Positions 7,379-14,058 of a stretch of 14,058 nt of DNA are shown piece after piece. The stretch is from positions 1 to 14,058 of the forward strand of contig JAADIN010000164.1 of the NCBI GenBank assembly GCA_013151315.1, written 5' to 3'. This DNA is from Planctomycetota bacterium. Lineage in GTDB: Bacteria; Planctomycetota; Planctomycetia; Pirellulales; Lacipirellulaceae. The notes beneath the pieces are model-generated. The model worked only from the letters and a program-made list of their open reading frames with translations. It searched no databases and was not told the DNA's origin. A program made the position numbers and the translations under genes. The number at the start of each line of letters is the position of its first letter. The first letter of the stretch is position 1.

Positions 7379-7418
7379 GATCTGTCAGATCGCGGCTGCT
7401 TACTGTCAGATCGCGGCT
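7379..7418. repeat. Two 16-base direct repeats 21 bases apart between alaS and yceH
   Basis: CTGTCAGATCGCGGCT appears at 7382-7397 and again, identical, at 7403-7418, with a 5-base spacer. The period of 21 bases equals two turns of B-DNA, so a protein bound to both would sit on the same face. The first copy also belongs to the palindrome GATCTG-T-CAGATC (7379-7391). It lies between the divergent alaS and yceH genes, 64 bases before the yceH start. It could be an operator pair or a short tandem duplication. The repeat itself is certain; a regulatory role is inference. Confidence 0.8.
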
Positions 7419-7481
7419 TTTGACGGTAGACTGAGCGCTTCCTCTCTGCATTATCGTCCCCCACTACCGAAACGAAAAATC

Positions 7482-8210
7482 ATGAGCGACCCGTCTCCGG
7501 CCGAACCAGAACCCGCTGCCCGTTGGCAAACCTTAGAAAAAAACCAGCGGCGGGTTGTTGGCGTGCTGGTTGAAAAGGCCAAGACGACGCCCGAAAACTA
7601 TCCGCTTACGCTCAATGGCCTCATCAATGGCAGCAACCAAAAAAGTAATCGCTATCCCCAAATGCAACTCGAAGAGGAACGCGTCGAAGAAGCACTCGAC
7701 CAGCTGCGCGCCATGGGTGCCGTCGCACTGATCGAAGGCGATGGCCGGGTCGACAAGCATCGGCATCTGCTCTACGACTGGCTGGGCGTCGACAAAATGG
7801 AATTGGCCGTCATGGCCGAGCTGCTCCTGCGCGGCGCCCAAACCCTCGGCGAGCTGCGTGGCCGAGCCGCCCGCATGGAGCCGATCCGAGACATCGGCCA
7901 GCTGCGCCCGATTGTCGACAGCCTGCGCCAAAAAGGTTTGCTGATCTTGCTGACGCCGTCGGGCCGCGGCTGCATAGTGACCCATGCCCTCTATCAAGAA
8001 CAAGAACTGGTAAAGCTTCGTGCCGAGTATGGCGGCGCGCCAGTGGATGAGCCGATTCCCGTAGCGGCCCCTTCGCCGCAGCAAGAGGAAACCGTGGCAA
8101 GCGACGAAGCAGGCCTGCAATTTTTACGAGACGAGGTCGCGTCGCTTCGCAATGAGGTGGGTAAGCTGCGTAGCGAACTTCAAAATCTCAACCAACAACT
8201 GGGCGTTTGA
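7482..8210 (+). CDS. yceH: YceH family protein (DUF480)
   Basis: A 242-residue protein of the YceH/DUF480 family, made of two winged-helix domains and of unknown cellular role. Clear family signatures are RRVVGVLVEKAKTTPENYPL (23-42), NGLINGSNQKSNRYPQM (45-61), LLLRGAQTLGELRGRAARM (114-132) and the second wing near 150-168. The E. coli protein is about 215 residues; the extra length here is a Pro/Glu-rich linker (187-205) followed by a C-terminal leucine-heptad coiled coil, FLRDEVASLRNEVGKLRSEL (214-233), which suggests oligomerisation. The ATG at 7482 is chosen because it starts just before the conserved domain; the frame is open much further upstream, but that part runs antisense through alaS. 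No clear Shine-Dalgarno is present. The last 23 bases overlap the end of the opposite-strand MFS gene. Family call sure; function unknown. Confidence 0.95.
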   Translation: MSDPSPAEPEPAARWQTLEKNQRRVVGVLVEKAKTTPENYPLTLNGLINGSNQKSNRYPQMQLEEERVEEALDQLRAMGAVALIEGDGRVDKHRHLLYDWLGVDKMELAVMAELLLRGAQTLGELRGRAARMEPIRDIGQLRPIVDSLRQKGLLILLTPSGRGCIVTHALYQEQELVKLRAEYGGAPVDEPIPVAAPSPQQEETVASDEAGLQFLRDEVASLRNEVGKLRSELQNLNQQLGV

Positions 8211-9564
8211 CCGCCGGCGGCGTTGCAAAAAAGCTGGCCAACGAAACCCCAACGGCCATGGTCGTAAAAAGCCACAGCGCCGGCGTAAAACCGCCGAGAT
8301 AATCAGCGCTGATTCCCATCGCCAGCGGACCGACACTGCTACCCGCGATCGCGGCCGTGAGCGAGATGCCGCGGATTTTTCCCAGATGGGCGCGACCAAA
8401 ATAGCGAGCCCAGGCCGTCGCGGCAACAATCGTCTTGATCCCTTGGGCCGCTCCGTAGAGGGCGTAGGCGACAATAAGGGTTCCCCCCTGCCCTGTCGCT
8501 AACATGGCACAGCTCACCGCCATCAGCCCGATCGCCGTGCCTAACAGCCAGTGCAACGACAGCCGATCGGCCAATAGGCCGCTAAGGATTTGCATCGCTC
8601 CCATGCCAATCGCAAGGCAAGACAAGGCGCGTGCCGACTCGGCCACGCCCATGCCGCGGCTCTGGAAAATCGCCTCCAGATGAAACATCAACCCGGTACC
8701 AATCAGAGCCCAAGTTGCCGCGGCAGCGAGCAGAATCCAAAAAGCCCGGTGCTGCCTCGCTTGCTTCACATCCATTCCCCAGGCCGGGTCGGGAGACGAC
8801 CAATCAAGCCCTTCTCCACGGGGAGCGGAATCGCCGTCGGGGAGCAGTCCCATCTCGCTGGGCGACTGGCGATAGAAAAACAGCAGCAATGGGATCAACG
8901 TGCAGGCAATGATTGCCGCGATCGCAAGAAAGGCTCCTCGCCAGCCAAACGTATCGATCAGTACCACGATTCCCGCGGGCACCAGCGCAAGCGCACCTGC
9001 CATGCCCACTTGCATGACGCCGCTCACCAGGCCAAGCCGTCGGTCGAACCAGGTAGCCAGCGTATTGTTGGCCAGCAATGTCATCGAGCCAGGTCCGACC
9101 GTTCGTAATAGCATGAAGGCGAAAAACAGCATGACTACGCCTTGGACTTGTGAGGCGAAGATGCAAGCGGCAACCATTGCGGTGACCGCAACGAGGGCGG
9201 ATCGCCGGAGGCCAAACCGGTCGACCCAGCCGCCAATGGTGGGTAGAGCAAACGATGCGGCGACCGTGGCTAGCAAATAGGTGACCGAGAGCCCCGTTTG
9301 GCTAAGGTCGAAGGCGGCACGGAATTTTGCATTGAAGAACGTCAAGCCAAACGTTTGGCCCGGGCTTGTGGCGATCATGACCAACATCGCCAGCGGCAAC
9401 ATCAACCAACCGTAAAACAGGGTCGATGGCTGGGCTTCCGCCACTTCGTCCTGCGAAACTTTTGACGGCAAAAAGTCTGACGGTAAAACTTCTGAAGCAG
9501 GGGCGCCTACGCGCGGGATCTCTTCCACCGCGATGTCATCCAGCACGGCAACGTCGGTTGGCAT
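8188..9564 (-). CDS. MFS transporter, monocarboxylate/oxalate-formate (MCT/OFA) type
   Basis: A 458-residue inner-membrane secondary transporter with about twelve hydrophobic segments in two halves, split by a hydrophilic central loop (around PDGDSAPRGEGLDW). The first half shows the MFS motif A equivalent GGWVDRFGLRR (111-121) and the MCT/OFA-like segment ATWFDRRLGLVSGVMQVG followed by IDTFGWRGAFL. The N-terminus (1-48) is a cytoplasmic acidic tail without membrane character. This pattern fits carriers of small carboxylates, but the substrate cannot be read from sequence. The start at 9564 is the most likely; a much longer in-frame start (9729) would add residues of no MFS character. No Shine-Dalgarno is visible. 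It is convergent with yceH (23-base overlap) and divergent from the bile acid:sodium symporter-family gene, with 218 bases between the starts. I found no convincing promoter in that gap. Superfamily sure; subfamily probable. Confidence 0.85.
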   Translation of the reverse strand: MPTDVAVLDDIAVEEIPRVGAPASEVLPSDFLPSKVSQDEVAEAQPSTLFYGWLMLPLAMLVMIATSPGQTFGLTFFNAKFRAAFDLSQTGLSVTYLLATVAASFALPTIGGWVDRFGLRRSALVAVTAMVAACIFASQVQGVVMLFFAFMLLRTVGPGSMTLLANNTLATWFDRRLGLVSGVMQVGMAGALALVPAGIVVLIDTFGWRGAFLAIAAIIACTLIPLLLFFYRQSPSEMGLLPDGDSAPRGEGLDWSSPDPAWGMDVKQARQHRAFWILLAAAATWALIGTGLMFHLEAIFQSRGMGVAESARALSCLAIGMGAMQILSGLLADRLSLHWLLGTAIGLMAVSCAMLATGQGGTLIVAYALYGAAQGIKTIVAATAWARYFGRAHLGKIRGISLTAAIAGSSVGPLAMGISADYLGGFTPALWLFTTMAVGVSLASFFATPPAVKRPVVG

Positions 9565-9782
9565 CGTGTTATTTCGCGGGAAGGGTCGGGAGGAAAGGAA
9601 AATGTCGGCTGCACAAGGTTTCGGCAGCGATCGAGGCGGGAACGGCATTGTAGCCGGCTTGCCGTCGAAAAGACACCACACCTGGGCATCAAGTTCGCTC
9701 CCAGGCGAGTCGGCCCTGAAATGCGGCACGGGTTCTGCTATCCTGGGGCTTCCGCTTCACTCCTCTCCTCGAATCCCTACCG

Positions 9783-10853
9783 ATGACCTCGACCCCTAGC
9801 AGCAATGGCGCCAGGCGATTAACCGCCTTTGCTAGCTGGATGCATCGCAATTTTCTCTGGCTGCTCGTGGGCAGCTATCTGCTGGCGACCGTTCTGCCCG
9901 GTCCTGGTTTGGCAATCCGCAACCTCTCGCTGACGCCCCCCTCGGGCGACAAGATTACCGCTCCGCTGCTGCTGTTGGCCTTATTGCTGTTCTGCGCCGC
10001 CGTCGTCGTGCGGTGGTCGCAAGTCCAAAGCTTGATGCAGCGTCCCGGAATTTTGCTCCTCGGATTGATTGCCATTTGGATCGTACCTGGCGTGCTGGTC
10101 GGCCTGCTGGGTTGGGCGTTACCCCACCTCTTGGGCGAGTACGTGACGACCGGCATGATGGTCGGCTTGGCGCTCGTGGCCGCGATGCCGGTAGCCAACT
10201 CGTCGGTTGCTTGGACACAAAACGCCAAAGGAAATATCGCACTCAGCCTGGGCCTCGTCGTGCTGACCATCGTGTTAAGCCCCTTGGCCACTCCGCAGAT
10301 GCTCAAGCTGATGAGACTGGCCTTGTCGGATTTTGAAACCGCACAATGCGAGCATCTCATCACCAAATTTTCCGGCTCGTTCTTCATCATCTGGGTAATC
10401 TTGCCCTCGCTGGCAGGCGGAATGGTCAATCGTCTGGCCGGCCCCGAGCGGATCAAGAACGCGCGAGGCACGATTCGCACGATCAGTGCGATAACGCTTT
10501 TAACACTTAACTACGCCAATGCCTCGCTGGCCATGCCCAAAGTGTTCGACAACGAGGGCGTAAAAACCGTGCTCGTATCCGCAGTGCTGGCGATCTTGCT
10601 CTCGGTGTTGGGAATGCTCAGCGCGTGGCTGCTGTCACGCTGGTTGAGCTTAGGCAACGAATCTCGAGTTTCGCTAGTCTTCGGATTCAGCATGAAACAC
10701 ACCGGGCTGGCGCTGGTACTCGCAGGCGAAGTTCTCGAAACCGAGCCACGAGTCATTCTGATGATCGTTGTGGCGACGTTGCTGCAACATATCATCGCCG
10801 GCGTCGCCGATTGGTTCTTAGCGCGACGTGCTCGTATAGCGGCAGAACCGTAG
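9783..10853 (+). CDS. Bile acid:sodium symporter (BASS/SBF) family transporter
   Basis: A 356-residue inner-membrane protein with about nine or ten hydrophobic helices. The family fold shows in the discontinuous-helix segments GLALVAAMPVANSSVAWTQN (128-147) and FGFSMKHTGLALVLAGEVL (300-318), where polar residues sit in the membrane core, as in the crossing helices that hold sodium in SBF proteins. The C-terminus has VILMIVVATLLQHIIAGVAD and a basic tail. Family members carry bile acids, pantoate, pyruvate or other organic anions with sodium; nothing here fixes the substrate. Neighbouring a carboxylate-type MFS carrier is compatible with organic acid transport, but that is only context. The start ATG at 9783 has no Shine-Dalgarno; the reading frame is continuous. 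The stop codon overlaps the first bases of a strong hairpin element. Family call confident. Confidence 0.85.
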   Translation: MTSTPSSNGARRLTAFASWMHRNFLWLLVGSYLLATVLPGPGLAIRNLSLTPPSGDKITAPLLLLALLLFCAAVVVRWSQVQSLMQRPGILLLGLIAIWIVPGVLVGLLGWALPHLLGEYVTTGMMVGLALVAAMPVANSSVAWTQNAKGNIALSLGLVVLTIVLSPLATPQMLKLMRLALSDFETAQCEHLITKFSGSFFIIWVILPSLAGGMVNRLAGPERIKNARGTIRTISAITLLTLNYANASLAMPKVFDNEGVKTVLVSAVLAILLSVLGMLSAWLLSRWLSLGNESRVSLVFGFSMKHTGLALVLAGEVLETEPRVILMIVVATLLQHIIAGVADWFLARRARIAAEP

Positions 10854-10906
10854 CCGGACCGCCACGCGGTCCGGGGTACTCCGGAGGCAAGTGTGCCACC
10901 GGCTAC
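10850..10906. terminator. Nested hairpin element between convergent genes, likely bidirectional terminator or REP-like repeat
   Basis: The inner hairpin has perfect 9-base arms CCGGACCGC (10854-10862) and GCGGTCCGG (10866-10874) around CAC, directly after the TAG of the symporter gene. An outer pair GTAGCCGG (10850-10857) and CCGGCTAC (10899-10906) could close the whole block, with the small stem GGCA/TGCC (10887-10897) in between. It lies between two genes that point at each other, the right place for a two-way terminator. It has no T-run, and its design resembles dispersed palindromic repeats. Structure clear; role inferred. Confidence 0.55.
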
Positions 10907-10933
10907 CCCCTAAAGAAGAAGCGAATCCGGCCC

Positions 10934-13666
10934 TCACTCCGTCGCCGGTTTTTGCACCAACACCGACCAACCTGAGACGGCTCGCTCCTTTTCTCCCGTC
11001 GCCGAATACTCGGCCGTACCAGGAACGGGTGCAAAAGCTCCCCAGTAAGTCGCTTCGCCCTTTCTCGAGAACGGATCGTGATAGCCGGCAACAAAGCCCT
11101 GAGGAGTTGCCAGCATATTTTGGAGGACTTCCGGGGCGACGCGAGGATAACTCGTTTCGTCTTCCCAGGTGCTATCCAGCGGATGCTCTAAAATCAATCC
11201 TCGCTTAGGGTTCTCCGCCGACGTTTGGGCCTCCGATTCCAAATAGTCTCTTCGCAAGTCCACGAGCACAATCTTCTTCTTCTCGCGACGCATGTAGCTA
11301 TCCAAAACCTCAAATTCCCCCAAGTCGACCGACATCGAGAGCACACCAAGCACCGTCGGCGGCTCACCTTCCGCGGCTTCACTCCAGATAGGCACCGAAA
11401 AGGCTACTTTTAATTTCCCCGTATTGCTACTGGAATAGACCGCGGAAAGATTAGGAGATTCGATCGGCTTGATCTCGCCGCTCGTCTCTTTGGGAAGATC
11501 CTTTCTGAGGCCGTGAAAGTAATTTCGATACGCGTAAGAACTCATAAAACTCTTTACCGGTTCTTCAGTTTTCGGATCGATCAAGGGATAGCGAGCAATC
11601 TGAAGCCCATGCTGGTCGTTGATAAACCAACTGTCCGACGGCGCAAGGTCGTGGTTCGCTCTTCGGTGAATCTGAATCCAATCGAGCAGCTTATGTTTTG
11701 CCAATTCTTTTCGAGAGAGACTCGAGTCCATGCTGAGAATCATTGGAATTACGGCCGGATCCTCGGCAGCTTGCTGCAAAATCTCGAATCGCTTCGCGAT
11801 CTCCGAACCAATCGCTTCGGTCGCAATTTTTTCGGCATCGTTCTGCAATTGAACACTGGCTTCTTCTCGAACTGCGGCAATCAACCGCTGCCTCTTTTGT
11901 TGAGTCGACCAGACCAAGAAACTAAAACAGGCAGCAACCATTACCCCCGGCAAACCCCAACGAAGCATCCAACGACGCGTAGGATAAAAATGCGTCACGC
12001 GTGACAGCCAGGTATCGACCCGCGAAGCCGTATCGGTCCGAGTCCTCCGCAATGCGTTCGCATCGGTGTTGGGCTCGTCGTACTCTCGCACTAGCGAAAT
12101 CAAATCGTTGCCTTCGACAAACGGCACCAGCGCTGCCGAAACCTCCGCCGGAGTCGCGTAGCGATCTTCGGGTCGCTTGGCGAGCATCTTGCGTAGCACT
12201 TCCCACAGTTTATGGGGCAGCGGGGGTGTCATGCGAATCGGAGGCACCCGAGATTTTTCGTGGGCCTTCTCCGGGCGTAAATCCGACTCCGAAAACGGGG
12301 GATGCCCCGCCAGCAAGTGATAGAGCGTGCATCCCAGGCTATAAATGTCGGCTCGGATGTCGACGCTGGTCGTCTTCCATTGCTCGGGCGACATGTACAT
12401 GCCGGTCCCCATCGCTCGGTTATCCTGCAGCGTCAGTCGTTCGTGTTTATCTTCAGCCAACAGCGCAAGGCCCAGGTCGAGAATTTTTACGATCCCTTTC
12501 GTGCCCTCAACATCGGCAGCCATCAACGAGTCGAGCGACACTGTGTCGTTTTCGACCAGGGTCAACATGAGATTCGACGGCTTGATATCCCGATGAACCA
12601 TGCCATGCCGATGAATGTACTGCAAGCCTCGCGCTGCTTGGCGAATGACTTCGCAGGCGTCGGGCACCGATAGTTGCTCCCGCTGATCAACCAGCTCGCT
12701 AAGCGCTACCCCGTCGATGTACTCCATGACCAAATAATGGCGATCGTCGGTGGCAGCCGAGGAATCAATGGCCACGACGATGTTCTTGTGTTCCAACGCT
12801 CCGACCGCCTTGATTTCTTGATAAAAGCGGCTGACCACTTCTTCGTGGCCCTTCCCGACGTATTGCGGCTTGATCACCTTGATCGCGCGTTCACGCCCAA
12901 ACTGAATATGCCGGCCCTTGTAGACATCGCCCATCCCTCCGCTACCGAGCACTTCGAGCAGTTCGTAATTGCCCACCCGCTTCAGCGACTGGGCAGCTAT
13001 CGTAGACGACTCCGATCTGCCATGAGAAATCGTGTTATCAAACCCCATCGTAGGAATCACGGTCCACTGCCGATCGGCCTGGCTTGCGGGATCCTGCCGT
13101 AGCGAGCGCAAACCATGGTCGTCGTACAGCAGTTCGTGAACCTCGACGCGACCAATCCCCTTCAAATGCCGTCGCCCGTGGAGGTGGAAGGCGATGCCAT
13201 CGAGCCCTACGTCTTCGAGAATTGCCATCACGCTGCGCGAGACAAGGATTTGCGAGCCTGCGGCATAGTCGTTCAGTCGCGAGGCGTAGTCGACACTTTT
13301 GCCGACAAAATTGCTCGGGTCGGCCGGGTCTTGCTGTGGCACCCCAACATGAACGCTAACCCGCAATTCAAGTTGGCCACCGTCGGGCGTTCGGATCGGC
13401 TCGTCCTGAAGACTTCGCTGGACCTCGACCGCCCACTGAGCCGCATAAATCGTATTGCCAAAAACCAAAAAGTGCCCATCGCCTGCCGTCGACACCACGC
13501 GCCCACCATACTCCTCAAGTTGGGCTTCGATCCGCTGCCGATGCGGAGTAAGAATACTCTCAATAAACGCCTTGTCGCGTTCCGTCACGCTGCTGCCAGC
13601 CATCTCGTTCTTGAGATCGACACTGCGACAGATGTCGGTAAACAGAAACGTCTTGAGTTCGGCCAT
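10934..13666 (-). CDS. Class III nucleotidyl cyclase - Ser/Thr kinase - TM - Cache-like sensor fusion protein
   Basis: A 910-residue predicted membrane receptor. Residues about 5-181 are a class III cyclase homology domain: metal-binding Asp11 in FLFTDI, Asp63 in STAGDGHFLVF, and VDYASRL with Arg130. Residues about 234-515 are a Hanks-type kinase: glycine loop GSGGMGDVY (241-249), Lys263 in AIKVIK, Glu284 in QEI, HRDIKPSN (358-365), DLG in place of DFG (397-399) and MSPEQ (425-429), so catalytic residues are complete. A single transmembrane helix lies near 573-587, and residues about 594-905 form an extracytoplasmic sensor resembling a double Cache domain (SWFINDQHG, SYAYRNYF, KVAFSVPIW, VLGVLSMSVDLGEF). 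In the cyclase domain the purine-selecting Lys is Ser59, the usual Asp is Asn119 and the transition-state Asn is Asp126. The start ATG at 13666 is preferred over a GTG six codons upstream. Downstream of the DUF4404 gene on the same strand, 61 bases apart. Domain calls sure; the Cache call is good; ligand and product unknown. Confidence 0.93.
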   Translation of the reverse strand: MAELKTFLFTDICRSVDLKNEMAGSSVTERDKAFIESILTPHRQRIEAQLEEYGGRVVSTAGDGHFLVFGNTIYAAQWAVEVQRSLQDEPIRTPDGGQLELRVSVHVGVPQQDPADPSNFVGKSVDYASRLNDYAAGSQILVSRSVMAILEDVGLDGIAFHLHGRRHLKGIGRVEVHELLYDDHGLRSLRQDPASQADRQWTVIPTMGFDNTISHGRSESSTIAAQSLKRVGNYELLEVLGSGGMGDVYKGRHIQFGRERAIKVIKPQYVGKGHEEVVSRFYQEIKAVGALEHKNIVVAIDSSAATDDRHYLVMEYIDGVALSELVDQREQLSVPDACEVIRQAARGLQYIHRHGMVHRDIKPSNLMLTLVENDTVSLDSLMAADVEGTKGIVKILDLGLALLAEDKHERLTLQDNRAMGTGMYMSPEQWKTTSVDIRADIYSLGCTLYHLLAGHPPFSESDLRPEKAHEKSRVPPIRMTPPLPHKLWEVLRKMLAKRPEDRYATPAEVSAALVPFVEGNDLISLVREYDEPNTDANALRRTRTDTASRVDTWLSRVTHFYPTRRWMLRWGLPGVMVAACFSFLVWSTQQKRQRLIAAVREEASVQLQNDAEKIATEAIGSEIAKRFEILQQAAEDPAVIPMILSMDSSLSRKELAKHKLLDWIQIHRRANHDLAPSDSWFINDQHGLQIARYPLIDPKTEEPVKSFMSSYAYRNYFHGLRKDLPKETSGEIKPIESPNLSAVYSSSNTGKLKVAFSVPIWSEAAEGEPPTVLGVLSMSVDLGEFEVLDSYMRREKKKIVLVDLRRDYLESEAQTSAENPKRGLILEHPLDSTWEDETSYPRVAPEVLQNMLATPQGFVAGYHDPFSRKGEATYWGAFAPVPGTAEYSATGEKERAVSGWSVLVQKPATE

Positions 13667-13727
13667 AAAGGCCGAGTATCCCACGGCAAGAGTTAGCCTG
13701 CAACAGGGGCGTCCTCGGCAAAGACCC

Positions 13728-14000
13728 TCAGATTCCCAGATTTGCCAACGCGCCTGCCACTTGATTCAAGGCGGTCGTCAATCGTGGGTGATCGGTCTCG
13801 AATCGCAGCACCAAATCCTGGACCTGATCGGTCAGCGGCTCCACATTTTCAGCCGACGCGGCACCCGACTGCTCCGACAGCCGTCGGATATCGTCTGTCA
13901 GCGTGGTGAGCAACTGACGGGTCTCATCGTCGACGCTCCGGGCCTCGGCCAACTCGGCATGCACTTTTTCTAACGTCTTGAGAAGTTCAGCTTGATCCAT
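13728..14000 (-). CDS. DUF4404 family protein
   Basis: A 90-residue protein, MDQAELLKTLEKVHAELAEA and onward, with the DUF4404 pattern: an N-terminal amphipathic helix, the block VDDETRQLLTTLTDDIRRL (23-41), a short Ala/Ser linker and a C-terminal helix pair ending HPRLTTALNQVAGALANLGI. The family is small, helical and of unknown role; no signal peptide or membrane segment is present, so it is probably cytoplasmic. The start at 14000 is supported by GAGGG five bases upstream; an in-frame ATG eight codons earlier lacks such support. It precedes the cyclase-kinase gene by 61 bases on the same strand, so co-transcription is possible. The region upstream of it (14001-14058) reaches the window edge and shows nothing further. 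Confidence 0.85.
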   Translation of the reverse strand: MDQAELLKTLEKVHAELAEARSVDDETRQLLTTLTDDIRRLSEQSGAASAENVEPLTDQVQDLVLRFETDHPRLTTALNQVAGALANLGI

Positions 14001-14005
14001 AGTCA

Positions 14006-14010
14006 CCCTC
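14006..14010 (-). promoter_or_regulatory. Shine-Dalgarno site of the DUF4404 gene
   Basis: GAGGG on the minus strand, five bases before the ATG at 13998-14000. It favours this ATG over the in-frame one at 14022-14024. Confidence 0.6.
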
Positions 14011-14058
14011 GCCCCCAAAAGCACCCAAGCGAGCCGGCTCGTCCCCGAGCCCGAACCC

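Noticed and set aside
7420..7454. TTGACG with a downstream CATTAT as a sigma-70 promoter for yceH
   Set aside because: The spacing is 23 bases, well outside the usual 16-18, and no better -10 is present.
9565..9729. 55-residue N-terminal extension of the MFS transporter
   Set aside because: The extra sequence has no membrane or family character and would occupy most of the promoter region shared with the divergent symporter gene.
13667..13684. GTG start six codons upstream for the cyclase-kinase gene
   Set aside because: No better ribosome binding site, and the conserved cyclase domain begins right after the ATG at 13666.

Overview
The window looks like a piece of a planctomycete chromosome, most likely from the Pirellulales. 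This is an inference from protein style, not from a marker gene. The signs are a Hanks-type kinase with DLG in place of DFG, fused to a class III cyclase domain; a prepilin-type N-terminus of the planctomycete kind (G-F-T-x-V-E followed by a stretch ending in LLLP); a DUF4404 protein; a GH10-like protein of unknown role; and many genes without a clear Shine-Dalgarno sequence. The window is dense with genes. I see no tRNA, rRNA, CRISPR array or transposase, and no gene-free stretch longer than about 220 bases.

Left part (1-2803). A purC fragment runs off the left edge on the minus strand and carries a clear frameshift near position 201. Divergent from it is a 490-residue GH10-like protein (720-2192) that has lost both catalytic glutamates. 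It converges, with an 11-base gap, on a minus-strand toxin-antitoxin pair: an intact antitoxin (2531-2803) and a ParE/RelE-like toxin frame (2204-2530). The toxin frame follows the antitoxin stop codon directly, in the same reading frame, and has AAG where its ATG should be.

Middle part (2857-8210). Still on the minus strand are a small STAS-domain protein with a good ribosome binding site, a DUF4349 membrane protein whose N-terminus is a type IV prepilin leader, and a complete alanyl-tRNA synthetase (alaS). Facing alaS is a plus-strand yceH (DUF480) gene. The 205-base alaS-yceH intergenic region holds two copies of a 16-base direct repeat spaced exactly 21 bases apart, plus three copies of a 7-base repeat just before alaS.

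Right part (8188-14058). A minus-strand MFS transporter (MCT/OFA-like) overlaps the end of yceH by 23 bases. Divergent from it is a plus-strand bile acid:sodium symporter-family transporter, followed by a strong GC-rich hairpin. Converging on that hairpin is the most striking gene, a 910-residue fusion of class III nucleotidyl cyclase, Ser/Thr kinase, one transmembrane helix and a Cache-like extracytoplasmic sensor. Upstream of it on the same strand is a short DUF4404 protein.

Functionally the window mixes housekeeping genes (purC, alaS), two transporters and signalling proteins (STAS, the cyclase-kinase receptor). No single pathway links them all. The points most worth following are the cyclase-kinase receptor with altered cyclase substrate residues, the prepilin-DUF4349 chimera, and two apparently broken frames (purC and the toxin).
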